From: Penium margaritaceum
Lineage: Eukaryota; Streptophyta; Zygnematophyceae; Desmidiales; Peniaceae
Length of the DNA: 22,597 bases
Assembly (NCBI GenBank): GCA_023375785.1
Contig: SZWC01000547.1
Span: 37,915-60,511, forward strand
Direction: 5' to 3'
How positions within the stretch are numbered: position 1 is the first letter of the stretch; each line of letters begins with the position of its first letter. Below are positions 1 through 9,829 of the stretch, one piece after another. A model generated the notes under the pieces. That model did not search any database. It was not told the origin of the DNA and was given only the letters and a program-made list of their open reading frames with translations. The position numbers and the translations under genes were made by a program.

Positions 1-2039
1 TCATCGGGCAGCGACACTTGGAACTCCATGGCCTCGAACGGAAGAGGTCCAGCGGTGTACAGATTCTTCTGCCCGTCAAACGCCGGCAGACGTCCGCCGA
101 GGTGAGACCTGCCGTACCTTTCCACCATCTCCTTGATGACCGCGCGGTTGATGCGGCGTGCTGACACCTCCGGCGTGATCAACACCTGCATGGTCAACAG
201 ACAGCACAGCGCAAGTGCAACCGCGGGCCCATCTCTCTCTCTCTTAGGTGTCCGTGGGTCCCTCACGTCCTGCAGCGCACTCACTGACGACGACTCTTCA
301 ACTCGCTGCAGCGACGCAGGAGACTTGACAGATAACGTGGGAGTGTTCCGGGACGATGCAGAGGATTTGCCAGATAATGCGTGAGATGTGCGAGACGATG
401 CAGAAGATTTGCAAGATGACGCACGACATTGGCAGGATGACGCGGACATTTGCCAGACAGCGCAGAAGGGACACCAGGACGAGAAGCAAAGGGGTGCTGA
501 CAGCCACAAGAGCATGGCAGCAGCACCACCACCACCACCACCACCACAACCACTGCACCTGCTGACAGAGGAAGCCACTGGCGACGATGTCAGGGAGGGC
601 AATTCAAGCAACTGAAGCAAACCACAGACCGACTGCACAAAAGCAGAACAGTCTTGTGTCTGGTCTGGGGATTCACCAGAATCCCAAACCAGGCTACACA
701 ATCCGCTTTGGAGTGTGCAAAACGCCTCCCTGTGGAGGCCAGCGACAAAGGAATCCCTCTCAGACTGAACACTCAATCCCTCTCAGACAAAACACTCAAT
801 CCCTCTCAGACAAAACACTCAATCCCTCTCAGACAAAACACTCAATCCCTCTCAGACTAAACACTCAATTCCTCTCAGACTGAACACTCAATCCCTCAGA
901 CAAAACACTCAATCCCTCTCAGACAAAACACTCAATCCCTCTCAGACAACACACTCAATCCCTCTCAGACAAAACACTCAATCCCTCTCAGACAAAACAC
1001 TCAATTCCCCTCAGACCAAACACTCCAAAGCCAAGGAAAACTCACCAAGAGAATTTGTATTCTAGACATCATGCAAAAATCAAGAGCAGAAAACTAGTCA
1101 CATGTTTCGCAAAGCGTACCTCTTACAACAAAGCATCCCGGGCTGCGAATGAGTGCCTTAACACTAAGTCCCAGTGCCACACTGACATGCCGCACCAAGA
1201 TCACCAAATAGGAAAAGAAAGAACAGGCAGCAAGCCACCGCCACAGCATGCGGTGCCCGACTCACCATGAAAAAGAAAGAATGACTGGGCAAAGCAGCCC
1301 ATTCGTCTGCGCAAAAAAAGTGCAGATGAACAGAGGCACCAGGACAGCACAACGCGGACATCCAGTCAAACGACGAATCTACGGTAAGAACACAGAGCCA
1401 ACAGCATCCACACACAGAGACACCACTCACGTCGTAGTGGTGCGCGTTGATATCGCCCACCGTGAGCTGGAAGTGGTTCACGCGAATCTTGACAGGCCGC
1501 CCCACAGTGCCTCCCCTGTCGGGCCTTTGGGGAAACGGCTTGTCAACCCCAGTCACAGCTTTCAGGCTCAGACCCGTCATCTGGCTCAAAAGGTCGATGC
1601 CCGACGACGGAGGCTCCGGCGGTGCGTGGTACACCTGCGCGGGTGGTGCGACGAACGCCGCTGGCGGACCACCGCCTCCTCCTCCACCACCTCTTCCCCC
1701 GCCTCCACCTCCTCCGTAGCCACGACCGCCGCCTCCCGGTGGCCCGCCTCCTCCTCCTCCGCCATATCCGCCTCCCCCGTACCCACCGCCGCCGCCACCA
1801 CCGCCGTACCCGCCTGGGGGGCCACGTCCTCCCCCGTAACCACCGCCAGGTGGCCCGCCTCGGCCCCCTGGAGGCCCCCTACCGCCTCGCCCTCCGCCGC
1901 CTCCCCGCCCGCCATCACTGCTGCCACTGCCACCGTATCCGCCTCCACCGTATCCGCCTCCGCCGTAGCCGCCGCCGCCTCCTTCCCTTCCCCTCCCCCC
2001 TCCTCTACCACCCCCGCGACCACCGCCCCTTGAAGACAT
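1..2039 (-). CDS. AGO: ARGONAUTE protein, N-terminal part (exon 1 and start of exon 2)
   Basis: This is the 5' part of an ARGONAUTE gene, the small-RNA-guided silencing protein. Exon 1 is 1431-2039 (203 codons, real ATG at 2037-2039). Exon 2 runs from 185 to the window edge (61 codons plus two bases). The intron is 186-1430, phase 0, donor GTGAGT after a TAC GAC codon pair and acceptor ATGCAG. Residues 2-126 are almost only Gly, Arg, Tyr and Pro ([15 protein letters not shown] repeats). Then comes a linker and the start of the AGO N domain: [27 protein letters not shown]. Exon 2 continues with [34 protein letters not shown] and [11 protein letters not shown], the order seen in plant AGO proteins. 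PAZ, MID and PIWI lie outside the window, so slicer competence cannot be judged. Arginine-glycine tails in other AGOs are methylated and bind Tudor proteins; that role here is inference. The clade is not resolvable from this part. Confidence 0.93.
310..456. repeat. 21-bp degenerate minisatellite (7 units) in the AGO intron
   Basis: Seven 21-bp units start at 310, 331, 352, 373, 394, 415 and 436. Most begin GAYGAYGCRGAGGAT or a close variant. Because 21 is a multiple of three, parts read as heptads of the form DDAEDLQ on the plus strand. A stop at 382-384 and the location inside the intron argue against coding. Confidence 0.75.
524..547. repeat. CAC trinucleotide microsatellite
   Basis: About eight CAC/ACC units in the AGO intron, preceded by a short CAG run. 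Confidence 0.9.
752..1025. repeat. 23-bp minisatellite, 12 units, in the AGO intron
   Basis: Twelve head-to-tail 23-bp units. Each begins AATCCCTCTCAGAC and ends AAACACTC, with small variants (ACTGAAC, ACTAAAC, ACCAAAC). One unit lacks two bases, giving 274 bp in total. Units 2-4, 8, 10 and 11 are identical, so array length is recent or still changing. The reading frames across it are repeat shadows. Confidence 0.95.
1662..2030 (-). repeat. Coding glycine/arginine-rich low-complexity tract of AGO
   Basis: About 120 codons encode runs of Gly broken by Arg, Tyr and Pro-Pro. On the plus strand this is a CCN/CCT-rich tract (cctccgccgtagcc-like units). It is in frame with the ARGONAUTE exon and is a likely site of copy-number change between alleles and of sequencing error. 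The plus-strand reading frames opposite it are compositional shadows. Confidence 0.85.
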
Positions 2040-2046
2040 CCTAATT

Positions 2047-2100
2047 GGACCTGAACTGCTCTGTAGCCGCCGGACGAGGCCTGGAGGTCCGGTTCAGTCC
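2047..2100 (-). promoter_or_regulatory. Predicted hairpin just upstream of the AGO start codon
   Basis: 2047-2056 pairs with 2092-2100 (nine pairs, one bulged base), and inside it 2070-2075 (CCGGAC) pairs with 2087-2092 (GTCCGG). One base is shared by both stems. It starts eight bases before the AGO ATG, so it would lie in the 5' leader if transcription begins upstream of about 2100. The transcription start is not visible, so any regulatory role is inference. Confidence 0.4.
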
Positions 2101-2135
2101 AGCGAACCCGTAATCGGAATCTGAGGGCCGAATCT

Positions 2136-2246
2136 AGGCACCGAAGCAAACCCTACAACAGGATGTCTGCCTGCCCCGGAGGCGGGATTCTCGCGACGGT
2201 TCTCCTCCCCGCCTGAGCAGGCACCGAAGCGAACCCCACAGCAGGA
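2136..2246. repeat. Pair of 28-bp direct repeats upstream of AGO
   Basis: 2136-2163 and 2219-2246 share 25 of 28 bases (AGGCACCGAAGC, then RAACCC, then CAGGA). They lie 97 and 180 bp upstream of the AGO ATG, in its probable leader or promoter. Confidence 0.7.
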
Positions 2247-3187
2247 GGCGTGTCTGCGTCAGTGGTCGGATGCATGCAACCGACGTCCAACGCCGGTCGC
2301 GCGATGTGACCGTTCATGCGTGCTAACTCGCAGCCCGCAGCTCGCAGGTGGTCTCACGGAGGGCACAGCAACCTGACGTGCATCCGAGAGCGCACGGACG
2401 CACCTCTCTGCCGACTCGAGCGCTTGACAGTTCCTGTGCCTGCACCCACTACCTGTGAGAATTCCAGAAAGTAGGGTGGCTGGGTCCACAGTGGGAGGGC
2501 AGATTGGGTTGCATATCGCCCTCACCAAGGTACCCAAAGGCTTAATCATGCCGTTCATAGCAAGCTGGTTCTGTAGTATTTTCAAGGTCATACTAGACCT
2601 TCTGGGCCCTATATGATGATGGCCCCGGCCAAGTGGAGGTGGAGGGGTCGAGGGGTAGAGGGAGTTCCTCGCACTACATAGATTCAAGTGGAGGGGTGGA
2701 GGGGTAGAGGGGGTGATATCCTGAAATGGTAATTTGGCCTTTTCATGATGGCTCTAGCTGGACTTTGTACTCACAATGTATGCTAAACGAGGCAAAACCA
2801 TTAACTATCTAATGTTCTTTTGGAGACTGAACATAGGTGCAGAATATACATCTTTGGGTGATAACAGAATGAAAGGTAACACATGAAGCACACATCATGG
2901 GGGTTTGTTACTTTACAAGCCTCTACATTTCTTACTTCCTGTTAGCCTCTCCTGTTATGGCATTCATACCACTACATATGTTGTGCAAATTATGACCTCC
3001 CCATAGGCCATTACACCAAGTCAAGGGCTGCCTTATGCTTACATCAGAGGTCACGGGTTGCCAACTGCTGGACCCACGACTCGTGAGAGGAACAAGTAAC
3101 CTGCTAGGTCACGTTTTGCCAGAATCAATCACTAGAGCAACATTCATTCAGTGCAGCAAGAGGCAATTACATGGCCTGTATCGATTC
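2247..3187. other. Intergenic DNA, no gene recognised
   Basis: No convincing gene. A purine-rich stretch at about 2630-2712 contains two copies of a CAAGTGGAGG..GAGGGGTAGAGGG motif. The minus-strand frame of 142 codons here is Pro/Arg-rich with no recognisable domain and was not called. Confidence 0.6.
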
Positions 3188-3599
3188 CAGCAAAGAGAAA
3201 CCATCACCAGACTTCAATTTTGGATACTATTCTTCTGCACATGCTCCATTATGTGTTTTGTAGTGTATCAGCTTTACACGAAACTCATTAGGAAGACCGG
3301 TAGAACATAACAGAGGTTTAGAAAGTGACCGAGCCATCTTGGTGTCTTCCCAAATGCAATGCTGGTCTGGATTGGGAACCACGGAAGCTCCTTCAGCAAA
3401 GAGAAACCATCACCAGACTTCAATTTTGGATACTATTCTTCTGCACATGCTCCATTATGCGTTTTGTAGTGTATCAGCTTTACACGAAACACATTAGGAA
3501 AACCGGTTGAACATAACAGAGGTTTAGATTGTGACCGGGCCATCTTGGTGTCTTCCCAAGTGCGATGCTGGTCTGGACTGGGAACCACGGAAGCTCGTT
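3188..3599. repeat. 206-bp tandem duplication
   Basis: Copy 1 is 3188-3393 and copy 2 is 3394-3599. Both begin CAGCAAAGAGAAACCATC. About 11 substitutions separate them (roughly 95% identity) with no indels, so this is a real, older duplication and not an assembly echo. It lies 176 bp beyond the stop codon of the Lhca gene. The similar short reading frames in each copy match nothing I recognise. Confidence 0.9.
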
Positions 3600-3774
3600 C
3601 AGAAAGCATGCAGTATGGACATTGGCTGGGGAAAGAAGCAGCGGGTTACGAGGAAGACCTAGACGGGAGAACAGCGACGGGGTGAGATGAACTGAACTGG
3701 ATAACTGAAGTACGTTTTGTGAAGTAAACAAAACATGTAATTTTCTACACAAATGTATGAACCATACATTTGGT

Positions 3775-4817
3775 TTACTTGGCCAGTGTCTGGAAGATGG
3801 TCACATGGCCTGGGTCAGCAAGGTGGGCGAAGAGGTTGGCTGTGGGGCCGACGCCGGTGTACTCTGCTTGGATCCAGAAACCAGCGAAAGCGAGCATGGC
3901 CAGTCTGCCGTTTGCGATCTCCTTTGCCTTCATCTTCTTGTCAGTGCTCAAACCCATGGGGTTGAAGCCGGGGTAGCCGACGTCAGTGCCGCTGAGCTTG
4001 TTGTTCGAGAAGACGGGGTCAGTGCTGCACACATACATTGACAAAGACAGTCAGTAAGCATAAAAGGTTTAAGGCGTTAGATGCATGTAACGCACATCCC
4101 TTGCGACTACTTACTTCACGGAGCCAGGGGNTTTGCGATCTCCTTTGCCTTCATCTTCTTGTCAGTGCTCAAACCCATGGGGTTGAAGCCGGGGTAGCCG
4201 ACGTCAGTGCCGCTGAGCTTGTTGTTCGAGAAGACGGGGTCAGTGCTGCACACATACATTGACAAAGACAGTCAGTAAGCATAAAAGGTTTAAGGCGTTA
4301 GATGCATGTAACGCACATCCCTTGCGACTACTTACTTCACGGAGCCAGGGGCGATGATGTCGGCCCAGCGGCGGCCCTCAGCCCAGCCCATGAAGATGAG
4401 CTCCACAGCGAAGAGAGTCCTCCAGTCGCCAGCATACTCAAGCTTGCCAGCGGTATACCAGAACGGCACGTTCAGGACACCGATCTGGGTGAGGAAGTCG
4501 GGAATGAGGACACCAGCGGCACCGAGCATGGCCCATCGGCAGTGGACCAGCTCAGCCTGAACCATCCACTTCTTCAACTCGGGCTCGGAAGAGAGACCGA
4601 GAGGGTCAAAGCCATAGTCGGCGGGAAGGCTGCCATCTAGCCAAGAAGGGGCCTCGCTACCCGGGAACCACAGGGGCCTCTCCTCGGCGACCACGGAGAA
4701 GGCGACCTTCTGGGGAGCAGCCTGGACGCGGACGGTCTTCAGCTGCTTGCCAGAGACAAAGCTAGACCTGGCAACGGCAGGTGCGGCAAGGGCCCGGGCG
4801 GCGGTGACGGCAGCCAT
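3775..4817 (-). CDS. LHCA2: Photosystem I chlorophyll a/b-binding protein, Lhca2 type
   Basis: A nuclear-encoded antenna protein of photosystem I in the thylakoid membrane. Exon 1 is 4336-4817 and exon 2 is 3775-4024; AA joined to C makes the Asn of [19 protein letters not shown]. The product is 243 residues. Residues 1-34 are an Ala/Ser/Arg-rich plastid transit peptide, followed by [16 protein letters not shown]. Helix B carries [11 protein letters not shown] (residues 89-99), helix C carries [16 protein letters not shown], helix A carries [13 protein letters not shown] (195-207), and a terminal [11 protein letters not shown] helix follows. The helix B ligand is His, not the Asn linked to red chlorophylls in Lhca3/Lhca4. 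The loop before helix A is about eight residues shorter than in land-plant Lhca2 as I recall it. As assembled, the intron is 311 bp and contains a duplicated block around an N; the real intron is probably 90 bp. The Lhca2 assignment rests on remembered family motifs; LHC family membership is certain. Confidence 0.93.
3911..4351. repeat. Exact 220-bp duplication around an N: probable unmerged contig ends
   Basis: 3911-4130 and 4132-4351 are identical base for base and separated only by N4131. Each copy holds the first 114 bases of Lhca exon 2, the 90-bp intron and the last 16 bases of exon 1. The abrupt identical ends at the N are what two overlapping contigs joined without merging would give. 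A genuine very recent tandem duplication is less likely. Confidence 0.9.
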
Positions 4818-5270
4818 GTTTGCGAGTTGGGCTGGTCGGCGGTAGAGCTGGTGTCGTCAGAGTATTGCCGAAAGCAGCTAACGTCGCTTGACTGAAAGTT
4901 GCAGGCGATGTAGCCGAAGAGGACTTCGCCGTTGAGTCGCGGTCGCGCGTGGCACTGAATCGCCAGCTCCAATCGGAGCCGCCACGGATCTCTCCAGAGC
5001 GGATAATGGCCTCGCCCCGGAACCAATGGGGAACGCGGATTTTGTCTCCACCGAGCGAGGGCAGCTCCTTTTCCCTGGCCAGTTCAACGTACGCGCCCGA
5101 ACAGCCATCGGCGAACATGGCGATTTGGAATGCTGATGAGAGTGAACCATGCATTGTGACTTGTCCAGTAACAGAAATTCTATGCGTTATGCCAGTAACA
5201 AAGCAAAACACGCTATCAAACCCGTCCAAGGGCCAGAGAAAAATGCGTGAGATTCTGTGAAAAATGGACA
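4818..5270 (-). promoter_or_regulatory. Leader and promoter region of the Lhca gene (by position)
   Basis: GC-rich sequence directly upstream of the Lhca ATG. I see no clear TATA box or G-box in the first 300 bases. Reading frames of up to 169 codons on the minus strand here have no recognisable domain and are treated as chance. Confidence 0.4.
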
Positions 5271-5278
5271 TGTGTGTG

Positions 5279-5355
<77 letters not shown>
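5271..5355. repeat. (TG)n microsatellite
   Basis: About 85 bp of nearly pure TG with three T-run interruptions. It begins about 450 bp upstream of the Lhca start codon. Confidence 0.97.
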
Positions 5356-6465
5356 TACGAGAAGTTACCAAATAATCAATATAATACATATATTTTAATT
5401 TCAGGGGATCATTGAATGCCCAACTGGCGAGAAGAGACGCGTTGTGAACATCCCTTCTTATGGTTTCCAGCAAGTATTCAAAGCAAACAATTTAAGATAA
5501 AAAAAATTGGAAGTATTGAATTTCCAATACGGTACGGTAGCTTGCCATCGTCGTGCTGGTACTGTGCTCTTGTTTTTTCTCTATGAAACATTTTTCGCCA
5601 TGAACCGCTTGTTTCACACGTAGATTTATCAAGCCTTGGTTTTGCTTCCATAATTTCTATCGTGCCATGTGTTGTGATTCATTCTCCTCCCAGAATTGCA
5701 CTTGTTACTGTTTCTTTTTTGGCCACTTCTTCTATAGATGCTACTTATGTACACGCTTCTTGGAATCCTACACAGTTGCAAGCTGGTGTCGTAGATCCCG
5801 TGCTCTAACAACAAGGAGGTGTTACTTCTATTGTCCTTGTTTCCAATGTTTTGGTTGCTATGGTTGTTGTTGTTGCTTCTATTGTTCCTAGTACCCTCTC
5901 TTTATTTGATCCGTACTTTGCACACAGCTAGCAACAATACCGTCATGTTGGATAAAACAGAGGGATCTATTGGCTTGCTTTCCTACATGAAGTGTGCGAG
6001 TACTACATTTGCTACTATAGGAGACAGTTTCACATTACCTCGCACAATTTTATGCAACTAGTGGTGGTCATGCCAATAGTAACGATGCACTAGTACTAAT
6101 GTTATTTCTAACGTTGCTCCTGTTGACAGCCGTTGTCCACCTCTTCTTGGATCATTGGCTGATGTTTCTTTGTCATTCGATACCACCGTCCGCATTCATT
6201 CCTGCCCTCGACCGTCATCCCTACCCATGCTCCAACATTAGCGCCATCCAATGTCCCATCTTCCGGGGATGGAGGGGGCATTGAGCTTACAAACTATGGT
6301 GTCAAGAGAAGATATGTGGAAGCATTCTACAATCTTTGTCCCGACGGCGAAATACCATAACAACGGGTTGACAGGACACCAGACGTTATAATCTCGACAG
6401 CAAACGCATGGAAATAACAATGATACTTTTGTTTATGTAAATGTAATATTCGACAGGGGTGGCAT
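5356..6465. other. AT-rich intergenic DNA, no gene recognised
   Basis: No supported gene. At 5820-5895 there is a low-complexity GTTGYT-rich patch that gives Leu/Val-rich frames, similar in style to 7600-7940. Confidence 0.55.
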
Positions 6466-6775
6466 AGTTTCGCCCTAGTTGCATTGTTGTTACGCCCTAT
6501 CTGTATCAGAGTTACGGCTTTGTTGCGCCATAGTTACACCATACTTGCGCCCTAGTTGTGTCCTGGTTGCGCCCTGGTTGGGCCCTAGTTGCGCCTAAGT
6601 TGTGGCCAGTAGCGTCATGGTTGTGCCCTACGTACGCCCTAGTTGCACCATAGTTGAGCACTAGGTGTGACCTAGTTGCGGCCCAGTTGCACCCTAGTTG
6701 CAGCCTAAGTTGCGCCTTGGTTAAATCCTAGTTGCGCCCTACACGTACTGCAGTTGTGCCCAAGCTGTACGCTAA
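6466..6775. repeat. 11-bp degenerate minisatellite
   Basis: About 25 units with consensus AGTTGCGCCCT, many differing by one to three bases (AGTTACACCAT, GGTTGGGCCCT, AGTTGCAGCCT). A few units are expanded or fused. The heavy divergence implies an old array. Confidence 0.85.
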
Positions 6776-9700
6776 GGGAGTAGCCTACACAGTTGTCGCG
6801 GTGCACAGGTGTAGCATGTGATAGGATCGTTTTGCCTATTAATGACCTAAAAGTTACAATGTTGGACACATATCTATGCACACTCGTCAAAGGGAGGTGA
6901 CGTCCGAATTCAGGACTGCATAATTTCACGTCCAGAAAATGGCCAAGTATGTCTCAAGTACAAAACATGTAAGGGGGCCTGTGGCTACTTTGCTAAGAAC
7001 TCCAAAGGGACAAACAGTTATCCAACAAGATTGTAGTGGAAGCACAGCCAAGAGCTACACGGACATTTCAAGGTCTAATGGGTCAGCATAATAAGTCATT
7101 GGATTGTCACCACGTGCACATCAACGGAGACACCGTCCATTATCTATACGAGCATGGAAATGGATTAATGGTGACAATCAGTTGTACACAAAGTTGGACA
7201 GAGATGATTGATATAGTGATACCATCCCCTAGACCAGCCTTTGTCCATATCTCCTCCCCACCAGCGGCCCCTGCCAATGCACCCTCTCCTACTTCGGCCC
7301 CTATCAATGCACAAGATCCACCTTGGCCTCCCTTGTCCCACCTCCTCTCCCACATCTTAATCTTGTTCTCTCTTTGTACCCCCAATGTCCCTACTACTAC
7401 ACCTTGCATTCCCACTGCCCGAAAGTTGACTCCATCCATGACCTAGTCCCAACACCGTATAGTCCTATCCCCTATTTTTCCCTACTTTATCCCCTTGGTA
7501 GCTCCAATCAAAGCAACAATGTGTGTAGAGTAAGTTTAGTCTCTCGATGCCTTTGACATTGTTCTTGTTCCAAATACCACTACAACACATGTTGTTAATG
7601 TTGCTATGGCTATAACTTCTGTTGCTTCACCTGAAGCTGCCAATATTGCACTAGTAGCTTATGTTGTCGTGCCTCTCGTCATGTTTTCAACGATGGTTTC
7701 TTGTGTTATTGCCTGTCTAACTTTTGTTGCTGATGTCTTTATCGTGTTTTTATTGTGTCTTTATTGTGTCTTTATTGAATATAGTGCACTTTCTACAACC
7801 GTTGTTGTAGAGAATGTTACCGTTGCTACTATGGTTTGTACTGTTGCTGCAACCATACTTGCTACTACTATTATGGCTGCCTATGGTAATTTTAATGTTA
7901 TTAAAACTGATGCAAATGTTTTTTGTTGCCACGGTTGAATGCCAAGGTGTTACAAACTAGGAGTAACGAGGTGTCTCATATTGTGTGCAGATAAGTGGTG
8001 GGAGGGAACCAGCAGTGCTATACATGTACTACATGTCGTATGCCTCTTCAGGCTTTGATGTGTTCCATAATCTTGCATTGTCATCGACCATGAGATCCAT
8101 CGGCTTTCAGTGCTGTCCATTGCTCTGACATTTTGGTGGGGCAACCCCTCCTCACATGCAACATGTATGCAAAGGAAGATACATTGTAATAATAATTTCT
8201 TTTGTATCCCTCTTACGTGTTACAATTGTGAGGAGAGAGAAGAGGATAGCCTCCTCGCCTATTTTGCACTATCACCAAACCCCTCCCTTATCCTTTTCTT
8301 TTACCTCCTCTTGTGAAAAAACCGCCAATGCCATCAACGGTATAGAGTGCGAGGTTGAGGCAACTAGGTCGGCCATGGAACCTGCTATAGGCTACAAGTA
8401 TCTTGGCAAGGGCACCATTAATGACCTTGGCCTTCCACGTCACGTCAGTGACGTTGTCAATCACGTGTGGTACTGATCATGGATTGCTGGCCCTCGTGAT
8501 GTTGTTGTGCTGTATTTACATCACTTTTGATGTTGTTTCCCATATGTGTTTTTTGTTTATGGTACAAGTATCAAGTCTGCAGAGCCATGAAGTAAGTGAA
8601 AGGCCTACCAGACCATAAAAATACGTGGAAGTTCCTTGTGCCAGGCAATACTTATTGCGTAGAGATGTTTGTATCCATCTAGAAATAGCTATTATTGCCT
8701 TTTCATGTTTGTTGTCTTGTTCAACAACAGTTCTTACATACCTGTACAATCACTATCAACTACAAGCAATTTAGTCTCAATAGATTCCACCGCTAATGAA
8801 AAGACCTACGTAAGGGTGGATCTACTATTACCTTACCTTCATTGGGACAAGAGAAAACTAGAAAAAATTGAAAGTTAGATGATCTATATGGACAAGGTGA
8901 AGATAATTTTCCCCACCCATCATAGTATCAACAAATAATGGTGACATTCAAACATAACATTCACATAACTGTTAAACAAGTAGTAAGCCAAAATGAATTG
9001 GTCATGGTAGGATTGTCCCCGTTATGGATGATGGTCAGTTTACTCGAGAGGAAAACTTACATTTGACCACTTACAAGCATTGTCAACATGGTCATGACAT
9101 GGACGATGTACTTGGCAGAAACGGCAAGGTAGTTGCTCACCACTTCGTTTGTCCTCCAGATTTCTCGGGAGTTATTTTTTTGTTGCATAACCAAGATACA
9201 ATTCGTACATCATTTTATTTGTTCTCATAGAAATGGTGGCTAACATTGTAACACCAACTCACCACGACTCAGGCATGTCGCCTGTAATCAAATTTCTTGA
9301 CCTCTCCCCCTCTTTCTTCCCTTCCTAGTCAGGTATAGTATCCTACTACCTCCTCTTAGTGTGTGAATTCAAATCCACACCCGTATGAGTGGGGGATGTC
9401 TTAGAGGGAGTTCTTAGAATAATATAGCAAGGTTGAAAACAAGGACTAGTTACTACATTAACCAGTTTAACCTACCACCGTCGCCTCCATAGGGAAAACT
9501 AGCCGCACCCATGTATTTATCGTTGTGTAGATGACTTGCACATAGAAAGACACAGCCGTGACCATGCCCCCTAATCTACCCCCCTCTATTTCAAGTGTCA
9601 CCATTCCCTTTAGTATCAAGAGGACACGCCAATGATCCCTGACCTCAACACATTCTACAAGGAGTTTTTCACGTTGTTCTTCCTCAAATTATCTTTAAAG

Positions 9701-9778
9701 GATTTACAGTCCATTCTATCTAGTGGGAGTAAGTACCTTTCTACCTTAAGAAGGATGAATCTCAAGGAGATATAGAGG
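6776..9778. other. AT-rich intergenic DNA, no gene recognised
   Basis: About 3 kb with only short frames. 7606-7938 is an open 110-codon plus-strand frame, hydrophobic and Val/Ala/Thr-rich, with a repetitive GTTGCT/ACTACT texture; I do not recognise it and doubt it is a gene. 7745-7783 holds three TTTATTGTGTC-like units. 9387-9407 resembles a polypurine tract followed by TGTCTTAGAGGG, a possible copia-type LTR edge with no partner found. Confidence 0.5.
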
Positions 9779-9829
9779 ATTAGAGAGAGCAGCAAGAAGG
9801 GGGGGGGGNGAGAGAGAGAGAGAGAGAGG
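9779..9829. repeat. GA/G-rich tract with an assembly gap
   Basis: AGAGAGAG, then a G run, then N9789, then (GA)n. The N sits in a homopurine low-complexity run, so the true length is unknown. Confidence 0.9.

Larger units (their letters stand above)
186..1430 (-). other. First coding intron of the AGO gene
   Basis: A 1,245-bp intron placed by reading-frame continuity between HHYD and VLITPEV. The donor is GTGAGT (complement of 1425-1430) and the acceptor ends in CAG (complement of 186-188). It carries a 21-bp minisatellite, a CAC microsatellite and a 23-bp minisatellite. No other gene is visible in it. Confidence 0.85.

Noticed and set aside
590..883. Small frames containing repeated [15 protein letters not shown] units
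   Set aside because: Translation of the 23-bp minisatellite inside an intron; no start context or domain.
752..1025. CRISPR-like array
   Set aside because: Units are contiguous 23-bp repeats with no unique spacers, inside a eukaryotic intron.
1248..2044. Long plus-strand open frames (up to 261 codons), rich in Ala, Pro, Ser and Thr
   Set aside because: They are opposite-strand shadows of the Gly-rich AGO exon, whose conserved N-domain motifs and splice junction fix the true strand and frame.
1586..2149. 187-codon minus-strand frame overlapping AGO exon 1
   Set aside because: Ala/Glu/Val-rich frame-shift image of the GGX repeats; no domain, and it contradicts the AGO frame.
3911..4351. A second, truncated Lhca gene copy
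   Set aside because: The blocks are identical to the base and end exactly at an N, which fits unmerged contig ends better than a gene duplication.
4762..5271. 169-codon minus-strand frame upstream of Lhca
   Set aside because: It overlaps the Lhca transit-peptide coding region in another frame and lies in the leader/promoter; no recognisable domain.
9359..9382. TTCAAATCC-like T-arm suggesting a tRNA gene
   Set aside because: The stem is irregular with a 10-nt loop, and no acceptor, D or anticodon arm can be found upstream.
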